Below, one piece after another: positions 24,859 to 34,403 of a DNA stretch of 64,000 nucleotides. The position numbers were made by a program, and so were the translations under genes. How positions within the stretch are numbered: the stretch's first letter is position 1; every line of letters begins with the position of its first letter. Origin of the DNA: Bradyrhizobium sp. 164 (lineage in GTDB: Bacteria; Pseudomonadota; Alphaproteobacteria; Rhizobiales; Xanthobacteraceae). Under the pieces are notes generated by a model. It searched no databases. It saw nothing but the letters and a program-made list of their open reading frames with translations, and was not told the origin of the DNA. Location of the stretch: NCBI RefSeq assembly GCF_023073715.1, contig NZ_JADPKA010000006.1:1-64000 (forward strand). Direction: 5' to 3'.

Positions 24859-27333
24859 TCACGTCCCACGCGGCTTCGCCCGCCTTGTCGGCAGCGCGCT
24901 GGCCGGATCATCCGGCCAGGGATGGCGCGGGTAGCGGCCGCGCAGGTCGGAGCGTACCGCATTGTAGCTGCCGCGCCAGAAGCCGGGAAGGTCGCGCGTC
25001 ACCTGCACCGGGCGCTGCGCCGGTGACAGCAATTCCAGCACCAACGGCACCTTGCCGGCGGCGATCGAGGGATGGGTTTTGAGGCCGAACAATTCCTGCA
25101 GCCGCACCGCGATGGTCGGCCCTTGCTCGGCCTCGTAATCGATTGCCAGCATGGTGCCAGTTGGCGCCTCGAAATGTGTTGGCGCCTCGCGGTCGAGCCG
25201 CGTGCGCATGTCCCACGGCAGCAGCGCCATCAGCGCATCGGAGAGATCGCCGGCGGAAACATCCTTGAGCGCGGTCTTGTCATAGAGCGCCGGCACCAGC
25301 CATTCGTCGCGCCGCGCGACCAATCCATCGTCCGACAGGTCAGGCCAGCTCTCGCCCTCGGCCTTGCGCAGGAACATCACCCGATCGCGCCACTGCTTGG
25401 CGGCTTTTGACCAGGGCAGCCGGTCGAGGCCGGCGGCGATCAGGCCATCCGCGAAGATGCGCGCCGTTTCCTCCGCGGGCGACACGGCAAGCGTCGCCTC
25501 GGAGAGCGTGATCGCGTGCAGCGCGCGCTTGCGCCGCGCCCGCAACGCCATCGCGCCGCGATCGAAGAATATCTCGTCGGTGCTCTCGATATGCGAAGCG
25601 AAATGCCGCTCGATCTCGTCCTGCGTGATCTGCGCGGCAAGCAGAATGCGTCCGCTCGCCGCCGTTCCCGTCATTTCGCCGATTGCGATGTAAGGCGCGC
25701 GGGCCAGCGAAGAGGTCTGCTCGACGGAAGCGCCGCGGCCGTTGGCCAGCACGAAACTGCCATTGCCACGGTTGCGCGCGACACGATCCGGAAAGGCATA
25801 GGCGAGCATCAGGCCGGTCGAAAGTTCCTCCTGCTGCCCCGCTGTCTCCGATGCCGCCACCTGCGAGGCCCAGCGCCGCGCCAGGTCGCGCGCGCTCGCG
25901 GCACGCGGCGAGCGGTCGCGGCGGAACTGGTCGCGCCGGTGCTCGAGATCGACGCTGTCGCCGCCGAGCCCACGCTCGGTGATGATGGCCGCGATCTCGG
26001 CAGCCGCCTCGCCGCTGCCGGCGCGATGCGAATCCACGATCATGCGCGCCAGCCGCGGCGGCAGCGCCAGCGCGCGCAGGCTCCTGCCCTCCGCGGTGAT
26101 GCGGCCGTCGCCATCGAGCGCGTTGAGCTCCAAGAGCAGGCTCTTGGCTTCCTTCCAGGCCGGCTGCGGCGGCGGATCGAGGAACGACAGCGCTGCAGGA
26201 TCGGCAACGCCCCATTGCGCGAGATCGAGCACCAGCGACGACAGATCGGCGCTGAGGATTTCCGGCTGGGTATAAGGCGCGAGCGAAGCCGTCTGCGGCT
26301 CGTCCCAGAGGCGGTAGCAAACGCCGGGCTCGGTGCGGCCGGCGCGGCCGCGGCGCTGGTCCACCGCCGCGCGCGAGGCGCGCACGGTCTCGAGCCGGGT
26401 CAGCCCGATGTCGGGCTCGTAGCGCGGCACGCGGGCGAGACCGGAATCGACGACGATACGCACGCCCTCGATGGTGAGCGAGGTCTCGGCGATCGATGTC
26501 GCCAGCACCACCTTGCGTATGCCCTTGGGCGCCGGCGCGATGGCGCGGTCCTGCACGGCGGCATCGAGCGCACCGAACAGCGGCACGATCTCGATCGAAG
26601 CGTCCTGCACGCGTTCGGCGAGAAAGCTCTGAGTGCGGCGGATTTCGGCGGCGCCGGGGAAGAACGCCAGCACCGAACCGCTATCGGCGCGCAGTGCCGA
26701 TGCGATCGCGTCGGCCATCTGCCGCTCTAGCGGCGCGTCCGCTTTGCGGCCGAGATAGCGGGTCTCGACCGGAAAGGCGCGGCCCTCGCTCTCGACGACG
26801 GGCGCCTCGCCGAGCAATCTTGCCACGCGCGCGCCATCGAGCGTGGCCGACATCACGAGGATACGGAGATCCTCGCGCAGGCCGGTTTGCGCATCGCGCG
26901 CCAGCGCCAGGCCCATGTCGGCATCGAGCGAGCGTTCGTGGAATTCGTCGAACAGGATCGCGGCAACGCCCGAAAGCTCGGGGTCATCGAGGATCTGACG
27001 GGTGAAGATGCCTTCGGTCACGACTTCGATGCGCGTGGCGCGCGAGATCTTGGAGCCAAAGCGGACCCGATAGCCGACGGTCTCGCCAGCGCGCTCGCCA
27101 AGCGATTTGGCCATGCGGTCGGCACTAGCGCGGGCGGCGATGCGGCGCGGCTCCAGCACGATGATCTTCTTATCCTTGGCCCAGGGCGCATCCAGCAGCG
27201 CCAGCGGCACCCGCGTGGTCTTGCCCGCACCCGGCGGCGCCACCAGCACGGCCGCGTTATGCGCCTCCAGCGTGCGCGAGAGGTCATCGAGCACGGCATC
27301 GATCGGGAGGGGCGTGTCGAAGCTGCGGGGCAA
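24859..27333 (-). CDS. hrpB: ATP-dependent RNA helicase HrpB
   Basis: DEAH-type helicase of about 824 residues. Domains in order: Walker A VAPPGAGKTTRVPLAL (about residues 32-47), LEPRRIAARASA (motif Ia), the DEFHERSLDADMGLAL box (motif II, DEFH variant), motif III VMSATLDG, motif V/VI DQRRGRAGRTEPGVCYRL, the HA2 domain, and the HrpB-specific C-terminal domain (about 650-810). TTG 27333 (LPRSFDTPLPIDAVLDD) is preferred because upstream in-frame ATGs lie within a dispersed repeat at 27346-27505. Biological role in these bacteria is not firmly known. The gene has no obvious operon partner and its terminator region overlaps the 245-bp repeat. Confidence 0.93.
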   Translation of the reverse strand: MPRSFDTPLPIDAVLDDLSRTLEAHNAAVLVAPPGAGKTTRVPLALLDAPWAKDKKIIVLEPRRIAARASADRMAKSLGERAGETVGYRVRFGSKISRATRIEVVTEGIFTRQILDDPELSGVAAILFDEFHERSLDADMGLALARDAQTGLREDLRILVMSATLDGARVARLLGEAPVVESEGRAFPVETRYLGRKADAPLERQMADAIASALRADSGSVLAFFPGAAEIRRTQSFLAERVQDASIEIVPLFGALDAAVQDRAIAPAPKGIRKVVLATSIAETSLTIEGVRIVVDSGLARVPRYEPDIGLTRLETVRASRAAVDQRRGRAGRTEPGVCYRLWDEPQTASLAPYTQPEILSADLSSLVLDLAQWGVADPAALSFLDPPPQPAWKEAKSLLLELNALDGDGRITAEGRSLRALALPPRLARMIVDSHRAGSGEAAAEIAAIITERGLGGDSVDLEHRRDQFRRDRSPRAASARDLARRWASQVAASETAGQQEELSTGLMLAYAFPDRVARNRGNGSFVLANGRGASVEQTSSLARAPYIAIGEMTGTAASGRILLAAQITQDEIERHFASHIESTDEIFFDRGAMALRARRKRALHAITLSEATLAVSPAEETARIFADGLIAAGLDRLPWSKAAKQWRDRVMFLRKAEGESWPDLSDDGLVARRDEWLVPALYDKTALKDVSAGDLSDALMALLPWDMRTRLDREAPTHFEAPTGTMLAIDYEAEQGPTIAVRLQELFGLKTHPSIAAGKVPLVLELLSPAQRPVQVTRDLPGFWRGSYNAVRSDLRGRYPRHPWPDDPASALPTRRAKPRGT

Positions 27334-27345
27334 GTATCTATCCGT

Positions 27346-27505
27346 TCGTCGTGCCCGGGGGTTGGTCCCGTGCATCCACATCATTGGACTAGAAAACAGA
27401 CGTGGATGGCCGGGACCCGGCTCCGCGAATGCTTCGCCGGGCTTACAGAATCGGGCCGACGAAGCCTAGGCGAAGACGGCAAGCCCAGCCATGACGGAAT
27501 TATTT
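27346..27505. repeat. Intergenic repeat between ugd and hrpB
   Basis: gtcgtgcccgggggttggtc, cgtgcatccacatcattgg, acgtggatggccgggacccg and a last part gcaagcccagccatgacgga are degenerate inverted and direct copies of gtcatggccgggcttgtccc-type repeats, related to the segment at 1091-1161. It includes the false upstream start codons of hrpB. Confidence 0.55.
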
Positions 27506-27517
27506 GGCGGCAGATCG

Positions 27518-28834
27518 TCAGCCCTGAACCGACGGGCGGCCGATGCTCTCGTACACGAAGCCGGCGGCTTCCATGTCCTCGGGGCGGTAGATGTTGCGGA
27601 GATCGACGACCACGGGCTTTGCCATGGTCGCCTTCAGCCGGTCGAGATCGAGCGCGCGGAACTGCACCCATTCGGTGACGATGACGAGCGCATCGGCGCC
27701 TTGCGCGCAGGAATAGGCATCCTCGCAATAGGTGATGTTGGGCAGCTCACTCTTGGCCTGCTCCATGCCGACGGGATCGAACGCCTTGACGCTCGCGCCC
27801 ATGTCGATCAGGCCGGTGACCAGCGGGATCGAGGGCGCATCGCGCATGTCGTCGGTATCAGGCTTGAAGGTGAGGCCGAGCACCGCGATGGTCTTGCCGC
27901 GCAGCGAGCCGCCGAGCGCCTGGCTCACTTTGCGCGCCATCGCGCGCTTGCGGTTCTCGTTGACCGCGAGCACGGATTCGACGATGCGCAGGGACACGTC
28001 ATAGTCCTGCGCGATCTTGATCAGCGCCTTGGTGTCCTTCGGAAAGCACGAGCCGCCGAAGCCGGGGCCAGCATGCAGGAATTTGGTGCCGATGCGGTTG
28101 TCCAGGCCAATGCCGCGCGCGACCTCCTGGACGTTGGCGCCGGCCCTTTCCGACAGATCGGCGATCTCGTTGATGAACGTGATCTTGGTCGCCAGGAACG
28201 CGTTGGCGGCGTATTTGATCATCTCGGCGGTGCGGCGCGCAGTGAACATCAACGGCGCCTGGTTCAGCGATAGCGGGCGGTAGATGTCGCCCATCAGCTT
28301 GCGGCCACGCTCGTCGGAGGTACCGACTACGACGCGGTCGGGGAATTTGAAGTCGCGGATCGCCGCGCCTTCGCGCAGGAATTCGGGGTTGGAGGCGACC
28401 ACGACGTCGGCTGACGGATTGGCCTCGCGGATGATGCGCTCGACTTCATCGCCGGTGCCGACCGGAACGGTCGACTTCGTCACCACGACGGTGAAGCCGG
28501 TGAGCGACTGCGCGATCTCACGAGCGGCGGCGTAGACGTAGGAAAGGTCAGCGTGCCCATCACCACGACGCGAGGGCGTGCCGACCGCGATGAACACGGC
28601 ATCGGCCTCCGCGACCGGTTTGGACAGATCGGTGGTGAAGTCCAACCGCTTGGCTTTCACATTGTTCGCCACCAGCTCGTCCAGCCCGGGCTCGTAAATT
28701 GGGATTTCGCCGCGATGAAGCGCCGCGATCTTCTTCTCGTCCTTGTCGACGCAGGTGACGTCGTGACCGAAATCCGCAAAGCAGGCCCCGGACACCAATC
28801 CCACATAGCCCGTGCCGATCATCGCGATGCGCAT
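27518..28834 (-). CDS. UDP-glucose 6-dehydrogenase
   Basis: Oxidises UDP-glucose to UDP-glucuronate with two NAD+, a precursor of acidic exo- and capsular polysaccharides. The 438-residue protein starts MRIAMIGTGYVGLVSG (NAD-binding Rossmann fold), carries KSTVPVGTGDEVERII and NPEFLREGAAIRDF, the catalytic cysteine in GFGGSCFPKDTKAL (about residues 256-269) and the UDP-binding C-terminal domain with GLTFKPDTDDMRDAPS. Homologues are named udg, rkpK or exo5 in rhizobia. It may share a polysaccharide role with the phosphohexomutase at 21619-23118, although the two are not adjacent. Confidence 0.95.
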   Translation of the reverse strand: MRIAMIGTGYVGLVSGACFADFGHDVTCVDKDEKKIAALHRGEIPIYEPGLDELVANNVKAKRLDFTTDLSKPVAEADAVFIAVGTPSRRGDGHADLSYVYAAAREIAQSLTGFTVVVTKSTVPVGTGDEVERIIREANPSADVVVASNPEFLREGAAIRDFKFPDRVVVGTSDERGRKLMGDIYRPLSLNQAPLMFTARRTAEMIKYAANAFLATKITFINEIADLSERAGANVQEVARGIGLDNRIGTKFLHAGPGFGGSCFPKDTKALIKIAQDYDVSLRIVESVLAVNENRKRAMARKVSQALGGSLRGKTIAVLGLTFKPDTDDMRDAPSIPLVTGLIDMGASVKAFDPVGMEQAKSELPNITYCEDAYSCAQGADALVIVTEWVQFRALDLDRLKATMAKPVVVDLRNIYRPEDMEAAGFVYESIGRPSVQG

Positions 28835-29028
28835 GAAAATCCCTGTCTTAGATTGGTTAATGAAACCCCGACGCGGGGCGGTTTAGCATTTTCCCGAGGC
28901 GAGGGAAGAGTCCGCATGCAAAAAAGCGGCACGGGAATTGAACCGGTAAAGAAGTCTGAAACCGCAAGGCGCCACACTGCCCCGCTGACAGACGGAGAGC
29001 GGCGGAACACGCCTCAAAAAGGGACACC

Positions 29029-30099
29029 ATGGCACGATCAGGCACAATCGCTGCAGGCGGCCGTTCCAAGCCCCCTTCTGCCGCGCGTGTCGACTGGGTC
29101 GACTACGCCAAGGGCATCTGCATCGTCCTGGTGGTGATGATGCATTCGGTGCTCGGGGTTGAGCTCGCCGCTGGCCAGACAGGCTTCATGCATGTCGCCG
29201 TCGCCTTCGCAAAGCCGTTCCGGATGCCGGATTTCTTCCTGATTTCGGGCCTGTTCCTGGCCCTGGTGATCGATCGGGACTGGCGAACCTATCTCGACCG
29301 CAAGGTGGTGCATTTCGCCTATTTCTATGTCGTCTGGGTGACAATCCAGTTCGGCTTCAAGGCGCCGGCCTTCGCGGCGGAAACGAGCTGGCGCGAGGTT
29401 GGCCTCTTGTACCTCGAATCCTTCATCGAGCCGTTCGGCACGCTCTGGTTCATCTATCTCCTGCCGATCTTCTTCGTCGTCACGAAACTGACACGCAAAA
29501 TCCCGCCGCTCGCGATCTGGCTCGCCGCCGCGGCACTGGAGACGGCACGCATCACGACCGGCTGGACCGTCATCGACGAGTTCTGCGCGCGCTTTGTCTA
29601 TTTCTATTCGGGCTATCTGTTCGCGCCTCACGTGTTCGCGCTGTCGGATCGCGCCCGCAGCCATCCCATCCTTGCGCTTGCAGCGCTCGCGAGCTGGGCC
29701 TTGGTCAATGCCGGCCTCGTCGGGCATGGGGCCAGCGAATGGAAGATCGTCTCGCTCGTGCTCGGCTTCGCCGGCGCTTGCGCCATCATCACGATCGGCA
29801 CGCTGCTCGCGCGCGCGCAGTGGCTGAACTTTCTCCGCTTCTGCGGCGAGCATTCGATCGTGATCTATCTCGCCTTCTTCCTGCCGATGGCGGCGACGCG
29901 GACGCTGCTGCTGCGCACGGGCGTCATTGGCGACATCGGCACGGTGTCGCTGATCGTCACGGTTCTCGGCGTGCTCGGGGCACTCGCGATCTGGCAGTTT
30001 GCGCTGCGGCTCCATGCGCACTTCCTGTTCGAGCGGCCCGATGCGTTCTGGCTCGCGCCGAAGAAAAAAGCCGGGGCGGTGTTGCAGGCGGCGGAATAG
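29029..30099 (+). CDS. Acyltransferase 3 family membrane protein
   Basis: 356-residue integral membrane acyltransferase (about ten helices). The family start VDWVDYAKGICIVLVVMMHS (about residues 22-41, with the key His in MMHS), the second conserved stretch RMPDFFLISGLFLAL (about 65-79) and the FGTLWFIYLLPIFFV region are present. Such proteins O-acylate surface polysaccharides or glycans, and the closest feel is to the OpgC/OafA types; the substrate is unknown. It is divergent from UDP-glucose dehydrogenase, consistent with a surface-polysaccharide context. ATG 29029 is preceded by gggacacc, a moderate ribosome-binding site. Confidence 0.85.
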   Translation: MARSGTIAAGGRSKPPSAARVDWVDYAKGICIVLVVMMHSVLGVELAAGQTGFMHVAVAFAKPFRMPDFFLISGLFLALVIDRDWRTYLDRKVVHFAYFYVVWVTIQFGFKAPAFAAETSWREVGLLYLESFIEPFGTLWFIYLLPIFFVVTKLTRKIPPLAIWLAAAALETARITTGWTVIDEFCARFVYFYSGYLFAPHVFALSDRARSHPILALAALASWALVNAGLVGHGASEWKIVSLVLGFAGACAIITIGTLLARAQWLNFLRFCGEHSIVIYLAFFLPMAATRTLLLRTGVIGDIGTVSLIVTVLGVLGALAIWQFALRLHAHFLFERPDAFWLAPKKKAGAVLQAAE

Positions 30100-30103
30100 C
30101 GGT

Positions 30104-30240
30104 CATGCCACGCGGGGGCGGGGCATCCAGTATTCCACAGGCATCAGTCGGATACGGAAAAGCCGCGGCGCACTGGATTGCATGATTGTGTCGCCATCCT
30201 CCTCAAGGATGGGGCGCCGGCGGCCTCCCGATTACTGGAT
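30104..30240. repeat. Intergenic repeat of the gtcat...atccagta family
   Basis: gtcatgccacgcgggggcgg then catccagtattccacaggca and later gccgcggcgcactggattgc correspond to the ends of the 6398-6497 and 9541-9642 elements, here less symmetric. A second short part (cctcctcaaggatggggcgc, attactggatg) follows. It lies between the acyltransferase and polA. Confidence 0.55.
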
Positions 30241-30325
30241 GGGTCCTGTGAGACCGTGGGGATAGCGAGCCAAAAATCCGCCTCCCAAGGCTGTCAAAGC
30301 CCGCAAAAGCTCATACATTGCGGCC

Positions 30326-33300
30326 ATGCCCAAGACATCCCCGAAGACCACCGTCATAGCTGACACCAAGGCCGCGCCAAAGGCGGCCGCCGAGAGCAAA
30401 TCCGCTGCTGCCAAAGCTGCTGCCAAGCCGGTCGCGGCGAAGGCGGCCGGCAAGGGTGACCATGTCTTCCTGGTCGACGGTTCCTCCTACATCTTCCGCG
30501 CCTATCACGCGCTGCCGCCGCTGAACCGCAAGTCCGACGGCCTCCAGGTCAATGCCGTGCTCGGCTTCTGCAACATGCTGTGGAAGCTGTTGCGCGAGAT
30601 GCCCGAGGACAACCGGCCGACGCATCTGGCGATCATCTTCGACAAGTCTGAAATCACTTTCCGCAACAAGATCTATCCCGACTACAAGGCGCACCGGCCC
30701 CCGGCACCTGATGATCTGATCCCGCAATTCTCACTGATCCGCGAGGCCGTGCGCGCCTTCGACCTGCCCTGCCTGGAACAGGTGGGGTTCGAGGCCGACG
30801 ATCTGATCGCGACCTATGTGCGGCAGGCCTGCGAGCGCGGCGCGAGCGCGACCATCGTGTCCTCCGACAAGGACCTGATGCAGCTCGTCACCGATTGCGT
30901 CACGATGTACGACACCATGAAGGATCGCCGCATCGGCATATCAGAGGTGATCGAGAAGTTTGGTGTGCCGCCGAACAAGGTGGTCGAGGTGCAGGCGCTC
31001 GCGGGCGATTCGACCGATAACGTGCCCGGCGTGCCCGGCATCGGCATCAAGACCGCGGCGCAACTGATCACCGAATATGGCGACCTCGACCAATTGTTGT
31101 TCCGCGCCGGCGAGATCAAGCAGCCCAAGCGGCGCGAGGCGCTGCTCGAGAATGCGGAGAAGGCGCGCATCTCGCGGCAGCTCGTGCTGCTCGACGACAA
31201 GGTGGACCTCGATGTGCCACTCGACGACCTCGCCGTCCACGAGCCGGATGCACGCAAGCTGATCGCCTTCCTGAAGGCGATGGAATTCACGACGCTGACG
31301 CGGCGCGTCGCCGAATATTCTCAGATCGATCCCGCCAATGTCGATGCCGATCCCGGCTATACGAGCGGCGCCAGCGTGTTCTCGCCGTTGCCGCCCTCGG
31401 ACGTCGTGCCCGCGCCGGGCACCGGCACGCCGGCACAAGCGGCTCCCGGCCAACGCAATAAATCGGCGAGCAAGGAGGACAAGGCCGCAAGCCAGAAGGG
31501 TGCCCCGATCTCGCTGGCCGCCGCGCGCGAAGAGGCGCTGCGCAAGCTTCCGGTCGACCGCAGCAAGTATCAGGCGATCAAGACGCTCCAGGAGCTCAAC
31601 GCCTTTATCGCCCGCATCCATGACGCCGGCCACGTCGCGATCGAGACGAGAGCCAACTCCATCGATCCCATGCAGGCCGATCTCTGCGGCATCGCGCTGG
31701 CGGTGGCGCCGAACGAGGCCTGTTATGTGCCACTGGCGCACAAGCAATCCGGCGGTGGTGCCGGCCTGTTCGACGCGGGTCTGGCACCCGACCAGATCAA
31801 GCACATTGATGCCATCGAAGCGCTGCGGCCGGTGCTGGAATCATCAGGCATCCTCAAGGTCGGCTTCGACGTCAAATTCACCGCCGTGATGCTGGCGCAG
31901 CACGGAATCACCCTGCGCAACATCGACGATGCGCAGCTCATCTCCTACGTGCTCGACGCCGGCCGTGGCTCGCATGCGATCGAGCAGCTCGCCGAGCGTT
32001 GGTTCGGCCATGCCATGCTGAAGGAGAGCGAGCTGCTCGGCAGCGGCAAGGGCAAGATCACTTTCGACCAGGTGACGATCGACAAGGCCGCGCCGCTCTC
32101 GGCGGAAGCCGCCGATATCGCCCTGCGAGTCTGGCGCGTGCTGAAGCCGCGTCTCGTCGCCGAGCACATGACCACCGTCTACGAGACGCTGGAACGGCCG
32201 CTGGTGTCCGTGCTCGCGCGCATGGAGCGGCGCGGCATCTCGATCGACCGCCAGGTGCTGTCGCGGTTGTCGGGCGAATTCGCCCAGACCGCGGCGCGGG
32301 TCGAGGCCGAGATCCAGGAGATTGCGGGCGAGCCGGTCAATGTCGGCAGCCCCAAGCAGATCGGGGACATCCTGTTCGGCAAGATGGGACTGCCCGGGGG
32401 CTCCAAGACAAAGACCGGCGCGTGGTCGACAACCGCCCAGGTGCTCGACGAGCTCGCCGAGCAGGGCCACGACTTCCCGAAGAAGATCCTGGAGTGGCGC
32501 CAGGTCTCGAAACTGAAATCGACCTACACCGATGCGCTGCCGACCTACGTCAATCCGCAGACCCACCGCGTCCACACCACCTACGCGCTGGCCGCGACTA
32601 CGACCGGCCGGTTGTCTTCGAACGAGCCGAACTTGCAGAACATCCCGGTGCGCACCGAGGACGGCCGCAAGATCCGCCGGGCCTTCGTCGCGACGCCCGG
32701 ACACAAGCTGGTCTCCGCCGACTATTCGCAGATCGAGCTGCGGCTGCTGGCCGAGATCGCCGACATTCCCGTGCTGAAGCAGGCGTTCCGCGACGAGCTC
32801 GACATTCACGCCATGACGGCGTCGGAAATGTTCGGCGTGCCGATCAAGGGCATGCCAAGCGAAATCCGCCGCCGAGCCAAAGCGATCAATTTCGGCATCA
32901 TCTACGGCATCTCCGCGTTCGGCCTCGCCAACCAGCTCGGCATCGCGCGCGAGGAAGCGGCCGCCTACATTAAGAAATACTTCGAGCGCTTCCCCGGCAT
33001 CCGCGCCTATATGGACGAGACGCGCGACTTCTGCCGCAGCCACGGCTACGTCACCACGCTGTTCGGCCGCAAATGCCACTATCCGGATATCAAGGCCTCC
33101 AATGCCTCGGTGCGCGCCTTCAACGAGCGCGCCGCGATCAACGCGCGGCTCCAGGGCACCGCTGCTGACATCATTCGCCGCGCCATGACGCGGGTGGAGG
33201 ACGCGCTGGCAGAGAAGAAGCTCTCGGCGCAGATGCTGCTCCAGGTGCACGACGAACTGATCTTCGAGGTGCCGGACGACGAGGTCGAGGCGACGCTGCC

Positions 33301-33406
33301 GGTGGTGCAGCACGTGATGCAGGACGCGCCCTTCCCGGCGGTGCTGCTATCAGTGCCGCTGCATGTCGATGCGCGGGCAGCGACGAACTGGGACGAGGCG
33401 CATTGA
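30326..33406 (+). CDS. polA: DNA polymerase I, with degenerate 3'-5' exonuclease domain
   Basis: Fills gaps in excision repair and removes Okazaki primers. The 1026-residue protein has an Ala/Lys-rich extension (about 1-44), a 5' nuclease domain (DGSSYIFRAYHALPP; FEADDLIATYV; SSDKDLMQLV; GDSTDNVPGVPGIGIKTA), an exonuclease-like domain (about 410-615) and an intact polymerase domain: motif A SADYSQIELRLLAEIAD, motif B RRRAKAINFGIIYGISAFGL, motif C LQVHDELIFEVP. Against E. coli Pol I the proofreading residues are replaced: the DxE pair reads ETR, Asp424 aligns with Thr (VKFTAVML), and the Tyr/Asp of motif III align with Leu and Ala (LSAEAAD). The 3'-5' exonuclease is therefore predicted inactive. 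Length exceeds E. coli by about 100 residues, mainly N-terminal and linker. Confidence 0.96.
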   Translation: MPKTSPKTTVIADTKAAPKAAAESKSAAAKAAAKPVAAKAAGKGDHVFLVDGSSYIFRAYHALPPLNRKSDGLQVNAVLGFCNMLWKLLREMPEDNRPTHLAIIFDKSEITFRNKIYPDYKAHRPPAPDDLIPQFSLIREAVRAFDLPCLEQVGFEADDLIATYVRQACERGASATIVSSDKDLMQLVTDCVTMYDTMKDRRIGISEVIEKFGVPPNKVVEVQALAGDSTDNVPGVPGIGIKTAAQLITEYGDLDQLLFRAGEIKQPKRREALLENAEKARISRQLVLLDDKVDLDVPLDDLAVHEPDARKLIAFLKAMEFTTLTRRVAEYSQIDPANVDADPGYTSGASVFSPLPPSDVVPAPGTGTPAQAAPGQRNKSASKEDKAASQKGAPISLAAAREEALRKLPVDRSKYQAIKTLQELNAFIARIHDAGHVAIETRANSIDPMQADLCGIALAVAPNEACYVPLAHKQSGGGAGLFDAGLAPDQIKHIDAIEALRPVLESSGILKVGFDVKFTAVMLAQHGITLRNIDDAQLISYVLDAGRGSHAIEQLAERWFGHAMLKESELLGSGKGKITFDQVTIDKAAPLSAEAADIALRVWRVLKPRLVAEHMTTVYETLERPLVSVLARMERRGISIDRQVLSRLSGEFAQTAARVEAEIQEIAGEPVNVGSPKQIGDILFGKMGLPGGSKTKTGAWSTTAQVLDELAEQGHDFPKKILEWRQVSKLKSTYTDALPTYVNPQTHRVHTTYALAATTTGRLSSNEPNLQNIPVRTEDGRKIRRAFVATPGHKLVSADYSQIELRLLAEIADIPVLKQAFRDELDIHAMTASEMFGVPIKGMPSEIRRRAKAINFGIIYGISAFGLANQLGIAREEAAAYIKKYFERFPGIRAYMDETRDFCRSHGYVTTLFGRKCHYPDIKASNASVRAFNERAAINARLQGTAADIIRRAMTRVEDALAEKKLSAQMLLQVHDELIFEVPDDEVEATLPVVQHVMQDAPFPAVLLSVPLHVDARAATNWDEAH

Positions 33407-33416
33407 GCTCTTCCCA

Positions 33417-33661
33417 ACCTCTCCTTGTTGGCGGCAGAGCGATCGCATATCACTTTGGAGGCGGCTGAGCGCACGCCTCGTCCTTTGAGACGACCGCCGC
33501 GCGGTCTCCTCGGGATGAGGCTAAGCAGCGTCGGTACGCGTTGAAACTGCTGTCGCACAGTTGCTCCTCATCCTGAGGGCCCGCCAAAGGCGGGCGTCTC
33601 GAAGGATGGCGGCAAACGCAGAGTCTGTGACAGTCCTGCCCCTTGCTGGAAGAGGGAGCAA
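33417..33661. repeat. About 245-bp dispersed repeat, copy 2
   Basis: Counterpart of 24603-24853, in the same orientation on the plus strand, between polA and the LysE-type gene. Shared blocks include gatcgcatat, gagacgaccgccgcgcggtc then tcctcgggatgaggctaagc, gttgaaactgctg and gagggcccgccaaaggcggg then cgtctcgaaggatggc. No gene is seen in the 33407-33761 gap. Confidence 0.8.
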
Positions 33662-33761
33662 AGAGAGCGCGCCCCGCCTCGATTGTCCTCCGAGCAATTG
33701 CGCAATGGCCTCGCGTCGGCGCGCATATTAGAACCGTGCCGTCCTTCGCACCGGTCGCCCC

Positions 33762-34397
33762 ATGCCCCACACACCCGCCCTGCTCGGCTTTGCCCTCGTT
33801 TGCCTTGGTCTCGTGCTCACGCCCGGGCCGAACATGATCTACCTGATCTCGCGCTCGATCACGCAAGGGCCGACGGCGGGCATTATCTCACTCGGCGGCG
33901 TGGCGCTGGGTTTCGTGTTCTACATGCTGTGCGCGGCTTTCGGCATCACGGCGCTGCTGCTCGCGATTCCCTTCGCCTATGACGCGCTGCGCTTCGCCGG
34001 CGCCGGCTATCTGCTGTGGCTCGCCTGGCAGGCGGTGAAGCCGGGCGGACGCTCGCCGTTCCAGGTCAGGAAGCTCGCGATCGACAGCCCGCGCAAATTG
34101 TTCGCGATGGGCTTCGTCACCAACCTGCTCAACCCGAAGATCGCGATGCTGTATCTGGCGCTGCTGCCGCAGTTCATCGATCCCACCGCCGGCAGCGTGC
34201 TGGCGCAGTCGGTGGTGTTAGGGGCGATCCAGATCGCAATCAGCGTGAGCGTGAATGCGATGATCGCGCTCGCGGCCGGATCGATTGCGCTGTTCCTCGC
34301 AACTCGGCCGAGCTGGATGCTGGTGCAGCGCTGGCTGATGGGCACGGTGCTGGCCGGGCTCGCTGTGCGGATGGCGGTCGAGGCGAAGAAGGTGTGA
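33762..34397 (+). CDS. LysE/RhtB-family exporter
   Basis: 211-residue inner-membrane protein with six predicted helices. Family landmarks are LVLTPGPNMIYLISRSITQG (about residues 17-36), GVALGFVFYMLCAAFGITAL and the C-terminal-half motif GFVTNLLNPKIAMLYLALLP (about 119-138). LysE/RhtB proteins export amino acids or their derivatives; the substrate is not evident. ATG 33762 (MPHTPALLGFALV) follows a weak ribosome-binding site. It appears monocistronic, bounded by repeats on both sides. Confidence 0.9.
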   Translation: MPHTPALLGFALVCLGLVLTPGPNMIYLISRSITQGPTAGIISLGGVALGFVFYMLCAAFGITALLLAIPFAYDALRFAGAGYLLWLAWQAVKPGGRSPFQVRKLAIDSPRKLFAMGFVTNLLNPKIAMLYLALLPQFIDPTAGSVLAQSVVLGAIQIAISVSVNAMIALAAGSIALFLATRPSWMLVQRWLMGTVLAGLAVRMAVEAKKV

Positions 34398-34403
34398 GAT
34401 TTC

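Noticed and set aside
27334..27384. ATG starts upstream of the chosen hrpB TTG
   Set aside because: They lie in or at the edge of a dispersed repeat and give a non-family leader.
31844..33313. 489-codon antisense open frame opposite polA
   Set aside because: Same artefact of GC-rich coding DNA; polA on the plus strand is certain.
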